Part shown: positions 33,446-42,883 of the stretch, in pieces
Numbering within the stretch: the stretch's first letter is position 1
Layout of the letters: the number at the start of each line of letters is the position of its first letter
NCBI RefSeq assembly: GCF_900109115.1
Contig: NZ_FNYV01000008.1
Location: 1 to 64,000, forward strand
Length of the DNA: 64,000 bases
From: Micromonospora phaseoli
GTDB lineage: Bacteria; Actinomycetota; Actinomycetes; Mycobacteriales; Micromonosporaceae
Reading direction: 5' to 3'
Notes under the pieces: model-generated
The model's input: only the letters and a program-made list of their open reading frames with translations
Told to the model about the DNA's origin: nothing
The model's database searches: none
Translations under genes and position numbers: made by a program

Positions 33446-34459
33446 TCAACCTGCCGCGCGGTGGACGAAGTCCTCCAGGGTGGTGACGACCTCCGACCGG
33501 TTCTCCCGGTGCCGCACGCAGTACCGCGTGGGGTACCAGCCGCCGGTCTGCCACGCCTGCGGCTGCTTGATCGGGAAACATCCGCCGGCGCTCTCACCCG
33601 AGACCACGCTGCGGAACCAGTCGTGGGTCACCATCGGCTCGTAGAACGTCAGGCGGCCACCGTAGGAGCCGTAGATGAAGGTGTGGGTGAAGGGCTCACC
33701 GTTGATCTCGGGCCCCGTCAGGTCGATCAGGTGGTTGCCCATGCCGGGCTCGACGGCGCTGAAGTCGCTGTAGTCGGCCGGCAGATACTGCGCGGGCAGC
33801 GGGAGGCGACCCACCTCGAAGTCCTCGCAGTCGACCAGCATCCCGCACGGACCCGGCCGGATGGCCATCCGCTCCTCGTTGGAGGTGAGGTAGAAGTGCA
33901 CGTCGAAGTGGGGGCGGTCGTAGATGTGCTCGGGCAGGTGCCCCGCCGGGTTCCAGTTCGTCAACACGTACTGGAAGGGGGTGTCCACCTCGTCGCGGAA
34001 CTCCTTGCTGAGCTGCAACGGGAATTCGTACCCGCCGGTGCACTCGGTGTGCGGATCGGTCTCGCCGTCCTGGTTGACATCGTGGCACCAGCGGCCCTCG
34101 GTCGCCGGGTGGCTCGGCAGCCCGTCCAGCGCGTCCTCGGTCATGGACAGGCCGATCGTGTGCGGCACCCCGTCGCGGGACTGGGTGAACGCCCGGATGG
34201 TGCCGTTCCCCAGCTTCGTCGACTCCCCGTACGAGGCGCAGACGCCGGGGTAGGAGGAGGTGCGACGGAGCAGCGAGTTCGCCACCGACCTCGGCACCTT
34301 GGCGGTGACCTCGAAACCGCCGCTCGCGGACGGCGCGACACAGACGTCGACCTGCCGCCAGCGGGCCGAGACGGGGTTCGGGGTGATCACGATGACGAGG
34401 GCGAGCGCGAGCACGGCCACCGTCGCCGCGGCGGCGGTGCGGATTCTTCGACGCGGCAT
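33446..34459 (-). CDS. Secreted TTHB210-like (DUF5602) protein
   Basis: This 337-residue protein has a signal or anchor helix (residues 7-30, 'AAAATVAVLALALVIVI'). The C-terminal part ('HFDVHFYLTSNEERMAIRP', 'LPLPAQYLPADYSDFSAVEPGMGNHLIDLTGPEINGEPFTHTFIYGSYGGRLTFYEPMVT') closely follows the TTHB210-like pattern of a buried metal-like site (H.D.HFY, GNH.iD, TFIYG). Six cysteines suggest disulphides outside the cell. It follows the exporter gene on the same strand, so it may be part of self-protection or export for the enediyne product; this is an inference. Confidence 0.7.
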   Translation of the reverse strand: MPRRRIRTAAAATVAVLALALVIVITPNPVSARWRQVDVCVAPSASGGFEVTAKVPRSVANSLLRRTSSYPGVCASYGESTKLGNGTIRAFTQSRDGVPHTIGLSMTEDALDGLPSHPATEGRWCHDVNQDGETDPHTECTGGYEFPLQLSKEFRDEVDTPFQYVLTNWNPAGHLPEHIYDRPHFDVHFYLTSNEERMAIRPGPCGMLVDCEDFEVGRLPLPAQYLPADYSDFSAVEPGMGNHLIDLTGPEINGEPFTHTFIYGSYGGRLTFYEPMVTHDWFRSVVSGESAGGCFPIKQPQAWQTGGWYPTRYCVRHRENRSEVVTTLEDFVHRAAG

Positions 34460-34605
34460 GGCAACTTCCTCAGTTCGTCGGGCCGACGGGCCCGGGGTGG
34501 TCCTGCGTCACCCCACACGCGGGGTGACGGCTGGGCGGGTCCTGGCGGTGCCCCCCGGGGCGACGCCCGGGCGGGTGCGAGCCGGGACGGCTCGCGGGAA
34601 CGGCG

Positions 34606-36171
34606 TCAGGGAGTCGGTGGGGCCTCGCCCGGCGACGGCATACCGGGATGACCTGCGCCGGTCGGCGGCAGGCCCCTGAGTCGGATGGCGAGCATGAGCG
34701 CCACCGCCAGGAAGAGCACGAAATTGATCAGGCTGGCGCCGTGCAACGCCTCGGTGAACGCCTCCCGGGCAGAGTCGAGCAACTCGGCCGCCACCGGCTC
34801 CGGCAGGGTCTCCGCCACCGCCACGGCGCCGACGATGCTCTCCCCCGCCGGCACCGCGGCCGGCGCGGACACCTCGGCCGGCACCTGCACCGCGGAGCCG
34901 TAGACGGCACCGGCGACGCTGCCGAGGATGGCCACCCCCAGCGCGACGCCGAGTTCCCCGCCGGTCGACGAGAGCGATCCGGCCGCGCCGGCCTTCTCCG
35001 GCGGGGCCGACGACATCAGCACCGCGTTGGCCAGGGTCGCGCTGGGGCTGCCGCCGACGTACATGACGACCAGGCCCACGAGCAGGGTGGCCAGGCCACC
35101 GCTGACGCTGACCTGCGTGACGATCAGCGCGCCGACCGCCGCGAGGAGCATGCCGGCGGAGAGGACGTAGGCGGGTCGTACCGTCCGGGCGACGGCCGGC
35201 CCGACGTTGCCCCCGATGATCATCGCGGCTGCCGGGATGAGCATCCACAGGGCCACCTTGAGCGGGCTCAGTCCCGCCACGAGCTGCATGTAGAGGGTCG
35301 CCACCAGACCTGTTCCCGCGGTGATGAAACCGAACGCCAGGCCCAGCATGATGATGGTGTTCACCATCGGGTTGCGGAACAGCGCCAGGTCCAGCATCGG
35401 CTGTTCGAGATGCCGCTGGCGATGCACGAACATCAAACCGAAGGCGAGTCCGACGAGGATCGTGCCCCCGGCGCCGGCGTCCCAGCCGGCGCGCGCGACC
35501 TCCTTGAGGCCGTAGACCACCGGCAGTAGCGCGGCCAGCGAGAGCAGCGCGCTGAGCAGGTCGAGCCGGCCGGGCTGGGGATGCCGCGACGCCGGCAGCA
35601 GCCCGGGCCCGACCAGCAGCAGCAGGGCCATGACCGGAACGCCCAGCAGGAAGATCGAACCCCACCAGAAGTAGTCGAGCAACAGACCGCCGACCACCGG
35701 GCCGAGGATCACCCCGAGCATGATGGCGGTGCCCCAGATCCCCATGGCGGCGCCCATCTGGGCCGGGTTGGGGAAGAGCTGGCTGATCAGGGCGAGCACA
35801 CACGGCATGACCGTCGCCGCCGAGATGCCCAGGAGGGTGCGCGAGACGAGCAACATCTCGATCGAGGTCGAGTACGCCGCCAGCAGCGACGCGACCAGAA
35901 AGCCGACGGCACCGCCGAGCAGCACGTTCCGGTGCCCGATCCGGTCGCCGAGAGTGCCCATGAGCACCAGGAAACCGGCGATCACGAAGCCGTAGATGTC
36001 GGTCACCCACAACTGCTGGGTGGCGCTGGCCCCCAGGTCGGTGGCGAGCGTCGGGAGCGCGAGGATCAGGACGCTGATGTCCACCGTGGTGAGCAGGGTG
36101 GGTAGGCACAACACGGCGAGCGCGAGCCACTCCCGACGGCCCGCCCGGGCTCCCATGTCAACTGTCGTCAC
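34606..36171 (-). CDS. DHA2-family (EmrB/QacA) drug:proton antiporter
   Basis: This 521-residue protein has a GTG start (36171) behind AAGGA. There are fourteen predicted helices. Motif A is 'LMGTLGDRIGHRNVLLGGAVGFLVASLLAAYS'; motif C-like 'GTAIMLGVILGPVVGGLLLDYFWWGSIFL'; N-terminal 'LTTVDISVLILALPTLATDLGAS' with the DHA2 Asp. It likely exports the enediyne or a toxic intermediate and provides resistance. It lies between the epoxide hydrolase and the TTHB210-like gene on the same strand. Confidence 0.92.
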   Translation of the reverse strand: MTTVDMGARAGRREWLALAVLCLPTLLTTVDISVLILALPTLATDLGASATQQLWVTDIYGFVIAGFLVLMGTLGDRIGHRNVLLGGAVGFLVASLLAAYSTSIEMLLVSRTLLGISAATVMPCVLALISQLFPNPAQMGAAMGIWGTAIMLGVILGPVVGGLLLDYFWWGSIFLLGVPVMALLLLVGPGLLPASRHPQPGRLDLLSALLSLAALLPVVYGLKEVARAGWDAGAGGTILVGLAFGLMFVHRQRHLEQPMLDLALFRNPMVNTIIMLGLAFGFITAGTGLVATLYMQLVAGLSPLKVALWMLIPAAAMIIGGNVGPAVARTVRPAYVLSAGMLLAAVGALIVTQVSVSGGLATLLVGLVVMYVGGSPSATLANAVLMSSAPPEKAGAAGSLSSTGGELGVALGVAILGSVAGAVYGSAVQVPAEVSAPAAVPAGESIVGAVAVAETLPEPVAAELLDSAREAFTEALHGASLINFVLFLAVALMLAIRLRGLPPTGAGHPGMPSPGEAPPTP

Positions 36172-36289
36172 GTTGCGGTCCTTCTGTCGAGGGGGATGAC
36201 CTGTACGAGGTCGCGGATGGCGTGCGGTCGCGGCCCGGGCGGTTCCGGTCGGTCAGCCGTGCCTGACCGGGCCTGCCATGACGCCGGGC

Positions 36290-37474
36290 TCAGGAGGCGT
36301 CGGCCAACGACCGGAAGAAGGCCCGCACGTCACCGACGAACAGCTCCGGCACCTCCATGGCGGGAAAGTGCCCGCCCCGGTCGAACTCCGTCCAGCGGGT
36401 GACGGTCGGGAAGTCACGGTCGGCGAACCGGCGGATCGGGACGATGCAGTCCTGCGGGAACACCGCCACGCCGAGCGGCACGCTCAACGGCTGCTCCCGG
36501 TACCCGGTCAGCATCTCCCCGTTGGGGTCCTCGGTCGCCGCGCGCTGCTCCTCGGTGACCTCGCGGTACATCTGGGCCGACGAGCCGGCGGTGGCGGTCA
36601 GCCAGTAGATCATCACATTGGTGAGCAGCAGGTCCCGGTCGATGACCTGGTCGGGCAGGTCGGCGTCGGTCCACTCCTTGAAGCGCTCGACGATCCACGC
36701 CAACTGCCCGGCGGGCGAGTCGTTGAGCGCGTACGAGACCGTCTGGGGGCGCGTCGACAGGAGCTTGCGGTAACCGGAGCCGTCGGCGTCGAAGCTGGCC
36801 AGGCGACCCAACCGACCCAGGTCCTGCTCGCTGAGGCCGTCCAACTCGGCGGGATCGCCGGACGGGAAGACGGTCAGCATGTTGCTGTGTACGCCGACGA
36901 CGTGCTCGGGGGCGAGGCGGCCCACCGCGAGGGAGATCGGTGATCCGAAGTCGCCACCCTGGGCGCCGTAGCGCTCGTAGCCGAGGCGACGCATCAGCTC
37001 CACCCACGCGGCCGCGACCCGGTTGACCGTCCAGCCGGCGGCGGGCAGCGGACCGGAGAAGCCGAAGCCCGGAATCGACGGCAGCACCAGGTGGAACGCG
37101 TCCTTGGCGGAGCCGCCGTAGGCGACCGGGTTGGTCAGCGGACCCACCACGTCGAGGAACTCCGCCACCGAACCGGGCCAGCCGTGCGTCATGATCAGCG
37201 GCAGCGCGTCCGGCTCGGGCGAACGGACGTGCGCGAAGTGCACATTGGCCCCGTCGATGGTCGTGGTGAACTGCGGCAGCCCGTTGAGCCGGGACTCGGC
37301 CAGCCGCCAGTCGTAGCTGGTCAGCCAGTGGGCGACCAGCTCCTTGAGGTAGGCCAGGGGTACCCCGCGCGACCAGCCCGTCTCGGGCAGATCCGGGGAC
37401 CAGCGGGTCTGCGCCAACCGACGCCGCAGATCGTCGAGCTCGGACTGTCGGATGTTGATCGTGAATGGCTGCAC
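36290..37474 (-). CDS. Epoxide hydrolase (SgcF/NcsF2-like)
   Basis: This 394-residue alpha/beta hydrolase has an EHN N-terminal domain ('FTINIRQSELDDLRRRLAQTRWSP', residues 4-27). It carries the oxyanion motif 'THGWPGS', nucleophile Asp in 'GAQGGDFGSPI', catalytic His in 'DRGGHFPAMEVPE', and cap tyrosines. The GTG at 37474 is chosen because GAGGAG lies 7 nt upstream. In 9-membered enediyne clusters such hydrolases open a core epoxide to a vicinal diol before attachment of side groups. It is first in a minus-strand set with the exporter and is divergent from the 37790 operon. Confidence 0.88.
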   Translation of the reverse strand: MQPFTINIRQSELDDLRRRLAQTRWSPDLPETGWSRGVPLAYLKELVAHWLTSYDWRLAESRLNGLPQFTTTIDGANVHFAHVRSPEPDALPLIMTHGWPGSVAEFLDVVGPLTNPVAYGGSAKDAFHLVLPSIPGFGFSGPLPAAGWTVNRVAAAWVELMRRLGYERYGAQGGDFGSPISLAVGRLAPEHVVGVHSNMLTVFPSGDPAELDGLSEQDLGRLGRLASFDADGSGYRKLLSTRPQTVSYALNDSPAGQLAWIVERFKEWTDADLPDQVIDRDLLLTNVMIYWLTATAGSSAQMYREVTEEQRAATEDPNGEMLTGYREQPLSVPLGVAVFPQDCIVPIRRFADRDFPTVTRWTEFDRGGHFPAMEVPELFVGDVRAFFRSLADAS

Positions 37475-37789
37475 GTCTCTTCTCCTCAGAATTGCCATCC
37501 GGGTGCGGCTCCGCCCGCCCGGTCGCCCCGCGATCTGCCGCGGGCGGGGCCCGTCATCGCACCGGCCATGACGTCGCCCATGACCGTGGCACCGGGCGTC
37601 GGGCCGCCGCACCTTCCGGATTGCGGCGAGGGTCAGCCGCACCTGCGGCTTTCGGTGACACCGACGGCGACGACGAACGCACGCACGGAGATGCCCGCCC
37701 GCGACGGCAGTTGGAATCGTGAGCGGCACGTCGCCGGCCGAGGCCAGGGCGGCGCCGCACGCCGGTCCGACCAAGGAGAGTGATCACGG
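37475..37789. promoter_or_regulatory. Divergent promoter region between the epoxide hydrolase and aminotransferase operons
   Basis: These 315 bp hold no credible gene. They must carry the promoters for the minus-strand hydrolase/exporter set and the plus-strand aminotransferase-to-UbiD operon. I could not fix -10/-35 elements. AAGGAG at 37773-37778 serves the GTG at 37790. Confidence 0.5.
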
Positions 37790-38995
37790 GTGACCACCCC
37801 GTACCCCCCACCGCCGACCACGCGGAGCCCCTTGTCGAGCAGGACGAGCCACTTCGTCCTGCCGAGACAGTGGGCGTCCATGCGCCGGGCCGAGCAGCTC
37901 GAACGGGAGACCGGCACCCAGGTCATCCACCTCGAGAAGGGTGACTTTCAGGGCGAGGAGTTCCGGCCCGCACCGCACATCCTCGACGCGTGCGCCAAGG
38001 CGGTGCACGACGGGCACGTGCGTTACGTACCCGGGCCCGGCCTACCCGAGCTGCGGGACGCCATCGCGGCGGAGGCGACGCGTCGCGGCCGACCCACCGC
38101 GCGCGAGGAGGTGCTGGTGACGATGGGCGCCAAGCACGCGCTGACGCAGAGCCTGCTCACGCTCGTCGACACCGGCGACGAGGTGATCTTCCCCAACCCG
38201 GGCTACCCGCCGGACGAATTCTGGATCACCTACGCCGGCGGGCGGGTGGTGTACGCGCCACTGGTCGAGCCGGACTTCCACTTCGACATCGACCACCTGG
38301 CGCGGCTGATGATCGACCGCACCAAGCTCCTGATCATCAACTCTCCGCAGCGGCCCAACGGCATGACGGTCGACCGGCTCGAGGCGATCGGCGAGCTGTG
38401 CCGGCGGCACGACGTGATGGTGATCTCCGACGAGATCTTCAGCCACCTGGTGTACCCGCCCGCCCAGCACCACACCATCGCCGCCGTGGACGGCATGGCC
38501 GACCGGACGCTGCTGGTCGACACGTTCAGCAAGAGCTACATCATGACCGGGTTCCGGATCGGCTGGTGCGTGGCGAACCGCGACCTGATCACCGCGATGG
38601 ACATCTTCCAGCAGAACTCCGTGACCAACGTGCCGGCCTTCGTGCAGCTGGCCGCCCTCGCCGCGCTGACCGGCCCACAGGACCACGTTGTGGCCACCCG
38701 GGACCGGCTGCGCGCGAAGCGCGACCGGGTGGTCGCCGCGCTGAACGCCCTGCCCGGCGTCACCTGCCCCTCCCCGGACGGCTCGTTCTACGTCTTCCCG
38801 GACATCCGTGGCACCGGCCTGACCGCGCAGCAGTTCACCGACCACCTCATCGACCACCACTCGGTGGGAGTGGTGGCCGGCACGGCGTTCGGTGACCGGG
38901 GCGAGGGACACGTACGCATCACCTATGCCGCGCCGGACGACGTCCTCGACGAGGGGCTGAGCCGCATCCGCCAGGCCGTCGAGAACCTCGGCTGA
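37790..38995 (+). CDS. Class I/II PLP-dependent aminotransferase
   Basis: This 401-residue protein has a GTG start with AAGGAG 11 nt upstream. It is a fold-type I aminotransferase: 'RYVPGPGLPELRDAIAAEATRRG', 'GAKHALTQSLLTLVDTGDEVIFPNPGYPPDEFWI', 'INSPQRPNGM' (Asn of the pyridoxal site), 'VISDEIFSHLVY', PLP lysine in 'DTFSKSYIMTGFRIGW', and the Arg of 'HVRITYA'. It is related to aspartate/aromatic aminotransferases. It is the first gene of the five-gene operon; the next start is 3 nt past its stop. It could supply or consume an alpha-keto acid for the activated side group. Confidence 0.9.
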   Translation: MTTPYPPPPTTRSPLSSRTSHFVLPRQWASMRRAEQLERETGTQVIHLEKGDFQGEEFRPAPHILDACAKAVHDGHVRYVPGPGLPELRDAIAAEATRRGRPTAREEVLVTMGAKHALTQSLLTLVDTGDEVIFPNPGYPPDEFWITYAGGRVVYAPLVEPDFHFDIDHLARLMIDRTKLLIINSPQRPNGMTVDRLEAIGELCRRHDVMVISDEIFSHLVYPPAQHHTIAAVDGMADRTLLVDTFSKSYIMTGFRIGWCVANRDLITAMDIFQQNSVTNVPAFVQLAALAALTGPQDHVVATRDRLRAKRDRVVAALNALPGVTCPSPDGSFYVFPDIRGTGLTAQQFTDHLIDHHSVGVVAGTAFGDRGEGHVRITYAAPDDVLDEGLSRIRQAVENLG

Positions 38996-38998
38996 CCG

Positions 38999-40594
38999 AT
39001 GGACATCGGACGGATGTTGGCGTGGGCGGCGGAACGCCACCCGCACCGGCGGGCGGTCGCTGGCCCTGCGCCGATGACCTTCCGCCAGTGGGACGCCCAC
39101 ACCAACCAGGTGGCGCGCGCCTTGGCCGCCCTCGGGGTCAGCCGCGGCGACCGGGTGGTGCTGCACATGGCCAACGGGGCCGGCCTGGCCGGCGGCTATC
39201 TGGCGGTGCAGAAGCTCGGCGCGGTCGCGGTCCCGCTGTCCACCCGGTACGGTCTGGCCGACGTCGAGCACTGCCTGCGCGACAGCGCACCCGCGCTGGC
39301 CGTCACCGACGCCAGCACGTCCGATGTCTGCGCGCGGGCACGCGAGGGGCTGCCCGACCCGCCGGCGTGGATCGCCGCCGGCGGCCCCGACGACGCGGCG
39401 TCCGGCGGTGTCACGCTGGCGTCGCTCGCCGCCGGCCAGTCCGACGGTCCGTTGCGGGTCGCCGTCGCCGGCCACGAACTCAGCGTGCTGCTGTACACCT
39501 CCGGCACGACCGGCCAACCCAAGGGGGTGCCCCGGACCCACGCCGTCGAACACACCGCCACCGTGGCACACGTGCTGCAATCGGGGTTCCGCGCCGGGGA
39601 CGTCACGCTCGGCGTGATGCCGCTGTTCCACACCATGGGCGTACGCACGTTGCTGGCCAGCCTTCTGGTCGGCGGCACCTGGGTGCCCCAGCGCAGGTTC
39701 GACGCGGACGAGTCGACGGAACTCGTCAGCCGGGAGGGCATCACCGCGCTGTATCTGGTGCCGACCATCTACTGGTCGCTGCTGCGCACCGGTCGGCTGC
39801 CCGAGCTGGCGTCGCTGCGCCGACTCGGGTACGCCGGAGCGCCGATGGCCCCGGACCTCGCCGGCCAGCTCATCGACGCGGTGCGCCCGGACTCCTTCGT
39901 GAACCACTACGGCAGCACCGAGATCTTCACCTTCACCGTGGAGCCGGACGTGGCGGCCCGACCCGGCAGTGCCGGACGCGCCGGCCTCTTCTCCCGGGTA
40001 CGAGTCGTCGTCAACGAGCCCGACGCCGGCCCCGACGACCTCGTGGGTCCGGGTGAACCGGGACAGGTGATCGCGTCGATGGGCTCACCGGAGGCGTTCT
40101 CCGGCTACTGGAGACGGCCGGACGCCGACCGGACGGCGATCCGTGGCGGCTGGTACCACACCGGCGACCTCGCCATCCGCGACGAGCACGGCAACCTGTG
40201 GTACCAGGGACGGGTCGACGACATGATCCTCTCGGGTGGCGAGAACATCTACCCGGCGGACATCGAGGCGGCCCTGGCAACCGCCCCCGCCGTCGCCGAC
40301 AACGTCGTGGTCGGGCTGCCCGACGAGCGCTGGGGGCAGTCCGTCACCGCGTTCGTCGTCGTGCGCCCCGGCATCGACCCCGCGCAGGCCGTCCGGGAGG
40401 TCCAGCGCTACGTCCGCACCGCCGCCGGGCTGCCGTCACTGAAACGCCCCAAGCGGATCATCGCCGTGGAGCGGATCCCCCGCTCCCCGGTTGGCAAGAT
40501 CCTTCGTCGGCGGCTCGCCGACGGTGACTACCACGCCCTTGCCGACACCGCCGTCGGCCGCGGCAACCCGGACCCGACGGAGGCGATCCGATGA
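38999..40594 (+). CDS. AMP-forming acyl-CoA ligase (aryl-CoA ligase-like)
   Basis: This 531-residue class I adenylating enzyme has P-loop 'LLYTSGTTGQPKGVPRTH', A5 'NHYGSTEIFTF', A7 'GGWYHTGDLAIRDEHGNLWYQGRVDDMILSGGENIYPADIE', and the catalytic Lys in 'RSPVGKILRRRL'. The layout resembles benzoate-, chlorobenzoate- and feruloyl-type CoA ligases, but the acid-binding pocket cannot be read reliably. No carrier-protein domain is attached. It sits between an aminotransferase and an SDR whose start overlaps by 4 bp, so it probably activates an acid made by these neighbours. Confidence 0.9.
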   Translation: MDIGRMLAWAAERHPHRRAVAGPAPMTFRQWDAHTNQVARALAALGVSRGDRVVLHMANGAGLAGGYLAVQKLGAVAVPLSTRYGLADVEHCLRDSAPALAVTDASTSDVCARAREGLPDPPAWIAAGGPDDAASGGVTLASLAAGQSDGPLRVAVAGHELSVLLYTSGTTGQPKGVPRTHAVEHTATVAHVLQSGFRAGDVTLGVMPLFHTMGVRTLLASLLVGGTWVPQRRFDADESTELVSREGITALYLVPTIYWSLLRTGRLPELASLRRLGYAGAPMAPDLAGQLIDAVRPDSFVNHYGSTEIFTFTVEPDVAARPGSAGRAGLFSRVRVVVNEPDAGPDDLVGPGEPGQVIASMGSPEAFSGYWRRPDADRTAIRGGWYHTGDLAIRDEHGNLWYQGRVDDMILSGGENIYPADIEAALATAPAVADNVVVGLPDERWGQSVTAFVVVRPGIDPAQAVREVQRYVRTAAGLPSLKRPKRIIAVERIPRSPVGKILRRRLADGDYHALADTAVGRGNPDPTEAIR

Positions 40595-41394
40595 GAGAAG
40601 TGCCGCCCAGCGCGGGACCGCCCCCGGCCGGGCTGTCCGGGCGTACGGTCGTCGTCACCGGCGCCGGAGCGCCGATCGGCGACTCGTACGTGCGGGCCTT
40701 CGCGGCCGCCGGCGCCGACGTCGTCGCCGTCGACCTGCTGAGCACCGCCCGGCAGGCGTTGAAGACGGCCCGCACGGCGACCCGGACCGGACCCGGCCGC
40801 GCGGTCTTCGCGCCCGCCGACGTCACCTCGCCATCGGACTGGCAGCTCGTCGTGGAGCGGACCATCGCAGAGTTCGGCCGCCTCGACGTGCTGGTCAACA
40901 ACGCGGCCGTCTACCGGTCGCTCGCCCGGAAACGCCCGCTGGGCGAGCTGTGCGTCGAGGAGTGGGACGCCGTGTTCGCGGTCAACGTCCAGGGCACCTG
41001 GCTGGGCATCAGGGCGGTCACTCCACCGATGGTGGACTGCGGCGGCGGGAGCATTGTCAACATCTCCTCGGTGGTGGGGCGGACCGGCGCGGTCGGCTTC
41101 GCTCACTACGTCGCCTCCAAGGCGGCGGTGGAGGGGCTCACCCGGGCCGCCGCGCGGGAACTCGGCGCACACAACATCCGGGTCAACGCGGTCGCTCCAG
41201 GGCTGGTGGACAACGACGCCAGCCGGACGTTGAACACCGAGGAGTACCTCACGGCGGCAGCCCGGGCCCGCGCCCTGCCCCGGCCGATGCACGCCCACGA
41301 CCTGATCGGACCGCTGCTCTGGCTGGCCTCACCGGCGTCGGCGTTCGTCACCGGGCAGACCGTCATCGTCGACGGCGGGCAGGTGTTCGCGTGA
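40591..41394 (+). CDS. Short-chain dehydrogenase/reductase
   Basis: This is a 267-residue classical SDR: nucleotide motif 'VVTGAGAPIGDSYVRAFAAAGADVVAVD' (TGxxxGxG-like with AGAPIG), 'LDVLVNNAAVY', catalytic Ser in 'VNISSVVGRTGAV', Tyr and Lys in 'HYVASKAAVEGLTRAAARELG', and a C-terminal 'VTGQTVIVDGGQVFA'. The Asp ending the second strand favours NAD(H). ATGA overlap with the ligase shows translational coupling. It may oxidise or reduce a hydroxy/keto group on the CoA ester. Confidence 0.92.
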   Translation: MREVPPSAGPPPAGLSGRTVVVTGAGAPIGDSYVRAFAAAGADVVAVDLLSTARQALKTARTATRTGPGRAVFAPADVTSPSDWQLVVERTIAEFGRLDVLVNNAAVYRSLARKRPLGELCVEEWDAVFAVNVQGTWLGIRAVTPPMVDCGGGSIVNISSVVGRTGAVGFAHYVASKAAVEGLTRAAARELGAHNIRVNAVAPGLVDNDASRTLNTEEYLTAAARARALPRPMHAHDLIGPLLWLASPASAFVTGQTVIVDGGQVFA

Positions 41395-41461
41395 GTGCGG
41401 CAGCCGTCCGGCCGGCCAACGCGGCGGCTGACCACGGCAGCGAGCGCGCCGGGGCGGCGGC

Positions 41462-42883
41462 ATGAACCACCCGGCGCCACTGCTGTCGGACAGCCACGTC
41501 CGGCCGATCGACCCGACGACCCTCACCCCGCTGCCCCCGGTCGAGGTCACCACGCCGGCCCAGCTCGACGAGGCAGCGCATCGGGCCGATGCGGCGCTAC
41601 GGGGCGGCTGGCCGGTCGACGGCCGCCGCCGGGCCGCCGTCCTGCACGGCTGGGCCGAGGCGCTGGCCGCACATTCGAACGAGTTGGTCGACGCGCTCGT
41701 GACCGAGACCGGCAAGCCGCTGGCCGAGGCGGCACAGGAGGTCCGGGCCGCGGTGGACGCACTCACCTACAACGCCGGCCTGGCCCGGCACCTCGGAGGC
41801 GTCGCCGGCACCCTGCCCGACGGCACGGTGGCGCACATCGTCCGGCAGCCGGTCGGCGTCACCACCTTCGTCGTCCCGTGGAACTGGCCGATGCTGCTGC
41901 TGATCCGGGACCTCGCACCCGCGCTGGCAGCCGGAGTGACGGCGCTGGTCAAACCCGCCCCGCAGGCCAGCATGGTCACCGCTCGGCTACTGGCCCTCGG
42001 TCGCGCGGCCGGGCTGCCCGACGACGTCGCCCACCTGGTCGTGGGTGGACCCGAGGTGGGCCGCGCCGCCGTCGCACATCCGCTGGTGCGGGCGGTCGCG
42101 TTCACCGGGTCGACCGGGGTCGGCGCGGAGATCATGCGGACGGCCGGCAACGGCATGAAACGCACCCTGCTCGAACTGGGCGGCAAGGGGACAATCGTCG
42201 TCTGCGCCGACGCCGACGTGGACGCCGCGGTCCTCGCGGCGGTACGGGCAGCGGTGGTGACCAGCGGCCAGATGTGTCTGGCCTGCACCCGCGTGCTGGT
42301 GGCCCGGTCGGCCTACCGGGACGTGCTCGACCGGCTCACCGAAGGGCTCGACCGGATCCGGGTCGGCCACCCCGGTGATCCCGACACGCAGATGGGGCCA
42401 CTGGTGTCGCCGGCCGCCGGGGAGCGGTTGACCCGTACGCTGACCGCCGCCGCCGCCCGGCACCGCGTGCACGGCGGCCACCGCGTCCACCCGGTCGGCC
42501 TGGCCGGGTACTTCGTGCGACCCGCCGTGGTGACGGAGGTCGGTCCGGACGCACCGGTCGTCCAGCAGGAGCTGTTCGCCCCGGTGGTGACCGTGGAGCC
42601 GTTCGACGACGAGGGCGACGCGGTGCGGCTGGCCAACGCGACACCGTACGGCCTGGCGGCAGGCGTGTGGACGCGCGACATCGGCCGGGCGTGGCGCCTC
42701 GCCCACGCGATCGAGGCAGGCACGGTCTGGATCAACGGCTACCACCATTCCTATCCGGAGACACCCAGCGGAGGCGTCAAGTCCTCCGGTGTCGGCCGTT
42801 CCCGGGGGGTCGCCGGGGTCGAGCAGTTCACCGAGCTGAAGCACATCCACTTCGCCGTCCCAGCACCAGGAGAGCGGACGTGA
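41462..42883 (+). CDS. Aldehyde dehydrogenase
   Basis: This 473-residue ALDH has 'PWNWPMLLLIRDLAPALAAGVTALVKPAPQ', the cofactor turn 'FTGSTGVGAEI', catalytic Glu in 'LLELGGKGTIVV', and catalytic Cys in 'SGQMCLACTRVLV'. It also has 'FAPVVTVEPFDDEGDAVRLANATPYGLAAGVWT'. It is the size of benzaldehyde/vanillin-type dehydrogenases. It overlaps the UbiD start by 4 bp, giving a direct route from aldehyde to acid to decarboxylated product. The substrate is not known. Confidence 0.92.
   Translation: MNHPAPLLSDSHVRPIDPTTLTPLPPVEVTTPAQLDEAAHRADAALRGGWPVDGRRRAAVLHGWAEALAAHSNELVDALVTETGKPLAEAAQEVRAAVDALTYNAGLARHLGGVAGTLPDGTVAHIVRQPVGVTTFVVPWNWPMLLLIRDLAPALAAGVTALVKPAPQASMVTARLLALGRAAGLPDDVAHLVVGGPEVGRAAVAHPLVRAVAFTGSTGVGAEIMRTAGNGMKRTLLELGGKGTIVVCADADVDAAVLAAVRAAVVTSGQMCLACTRVLVARSAYRDVLDRLTEGLDRIRVGHPGDPDTQMGPLVSPAAGERLTRTLTAAAARHRVHGGHRVHPVGLAGYFVRPAVVTEVGPDAPVVQQELFAPVVTVEPFDDEGDAVRLANATPYGLAAGVWTRDIGRAWRLAHAIEAGTVWINGYHHSYPETPSGGVKSSGVGRSRGVAGVEQFTELKHIHFAVPAPGERT

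Noticed and set aside
33446..34459. Enediyne protein UnbL (E3)
   Set aside because: Size is similar, but the signal peptide and the H.D.HFY / TFIYG pattern fit a TTHB210-like secreted protein instead.
34510..34605. GC-rich hairpins between the exporter and TTHB210-like genes
   Set aside because: Several short stems are possible but none is long or well placed enough to call a terminator.
38042..39907. 621-codon minus-strand open frame
   Set aside because: Antisense to the aminotransferase and ligase genes; no domain recognisable.
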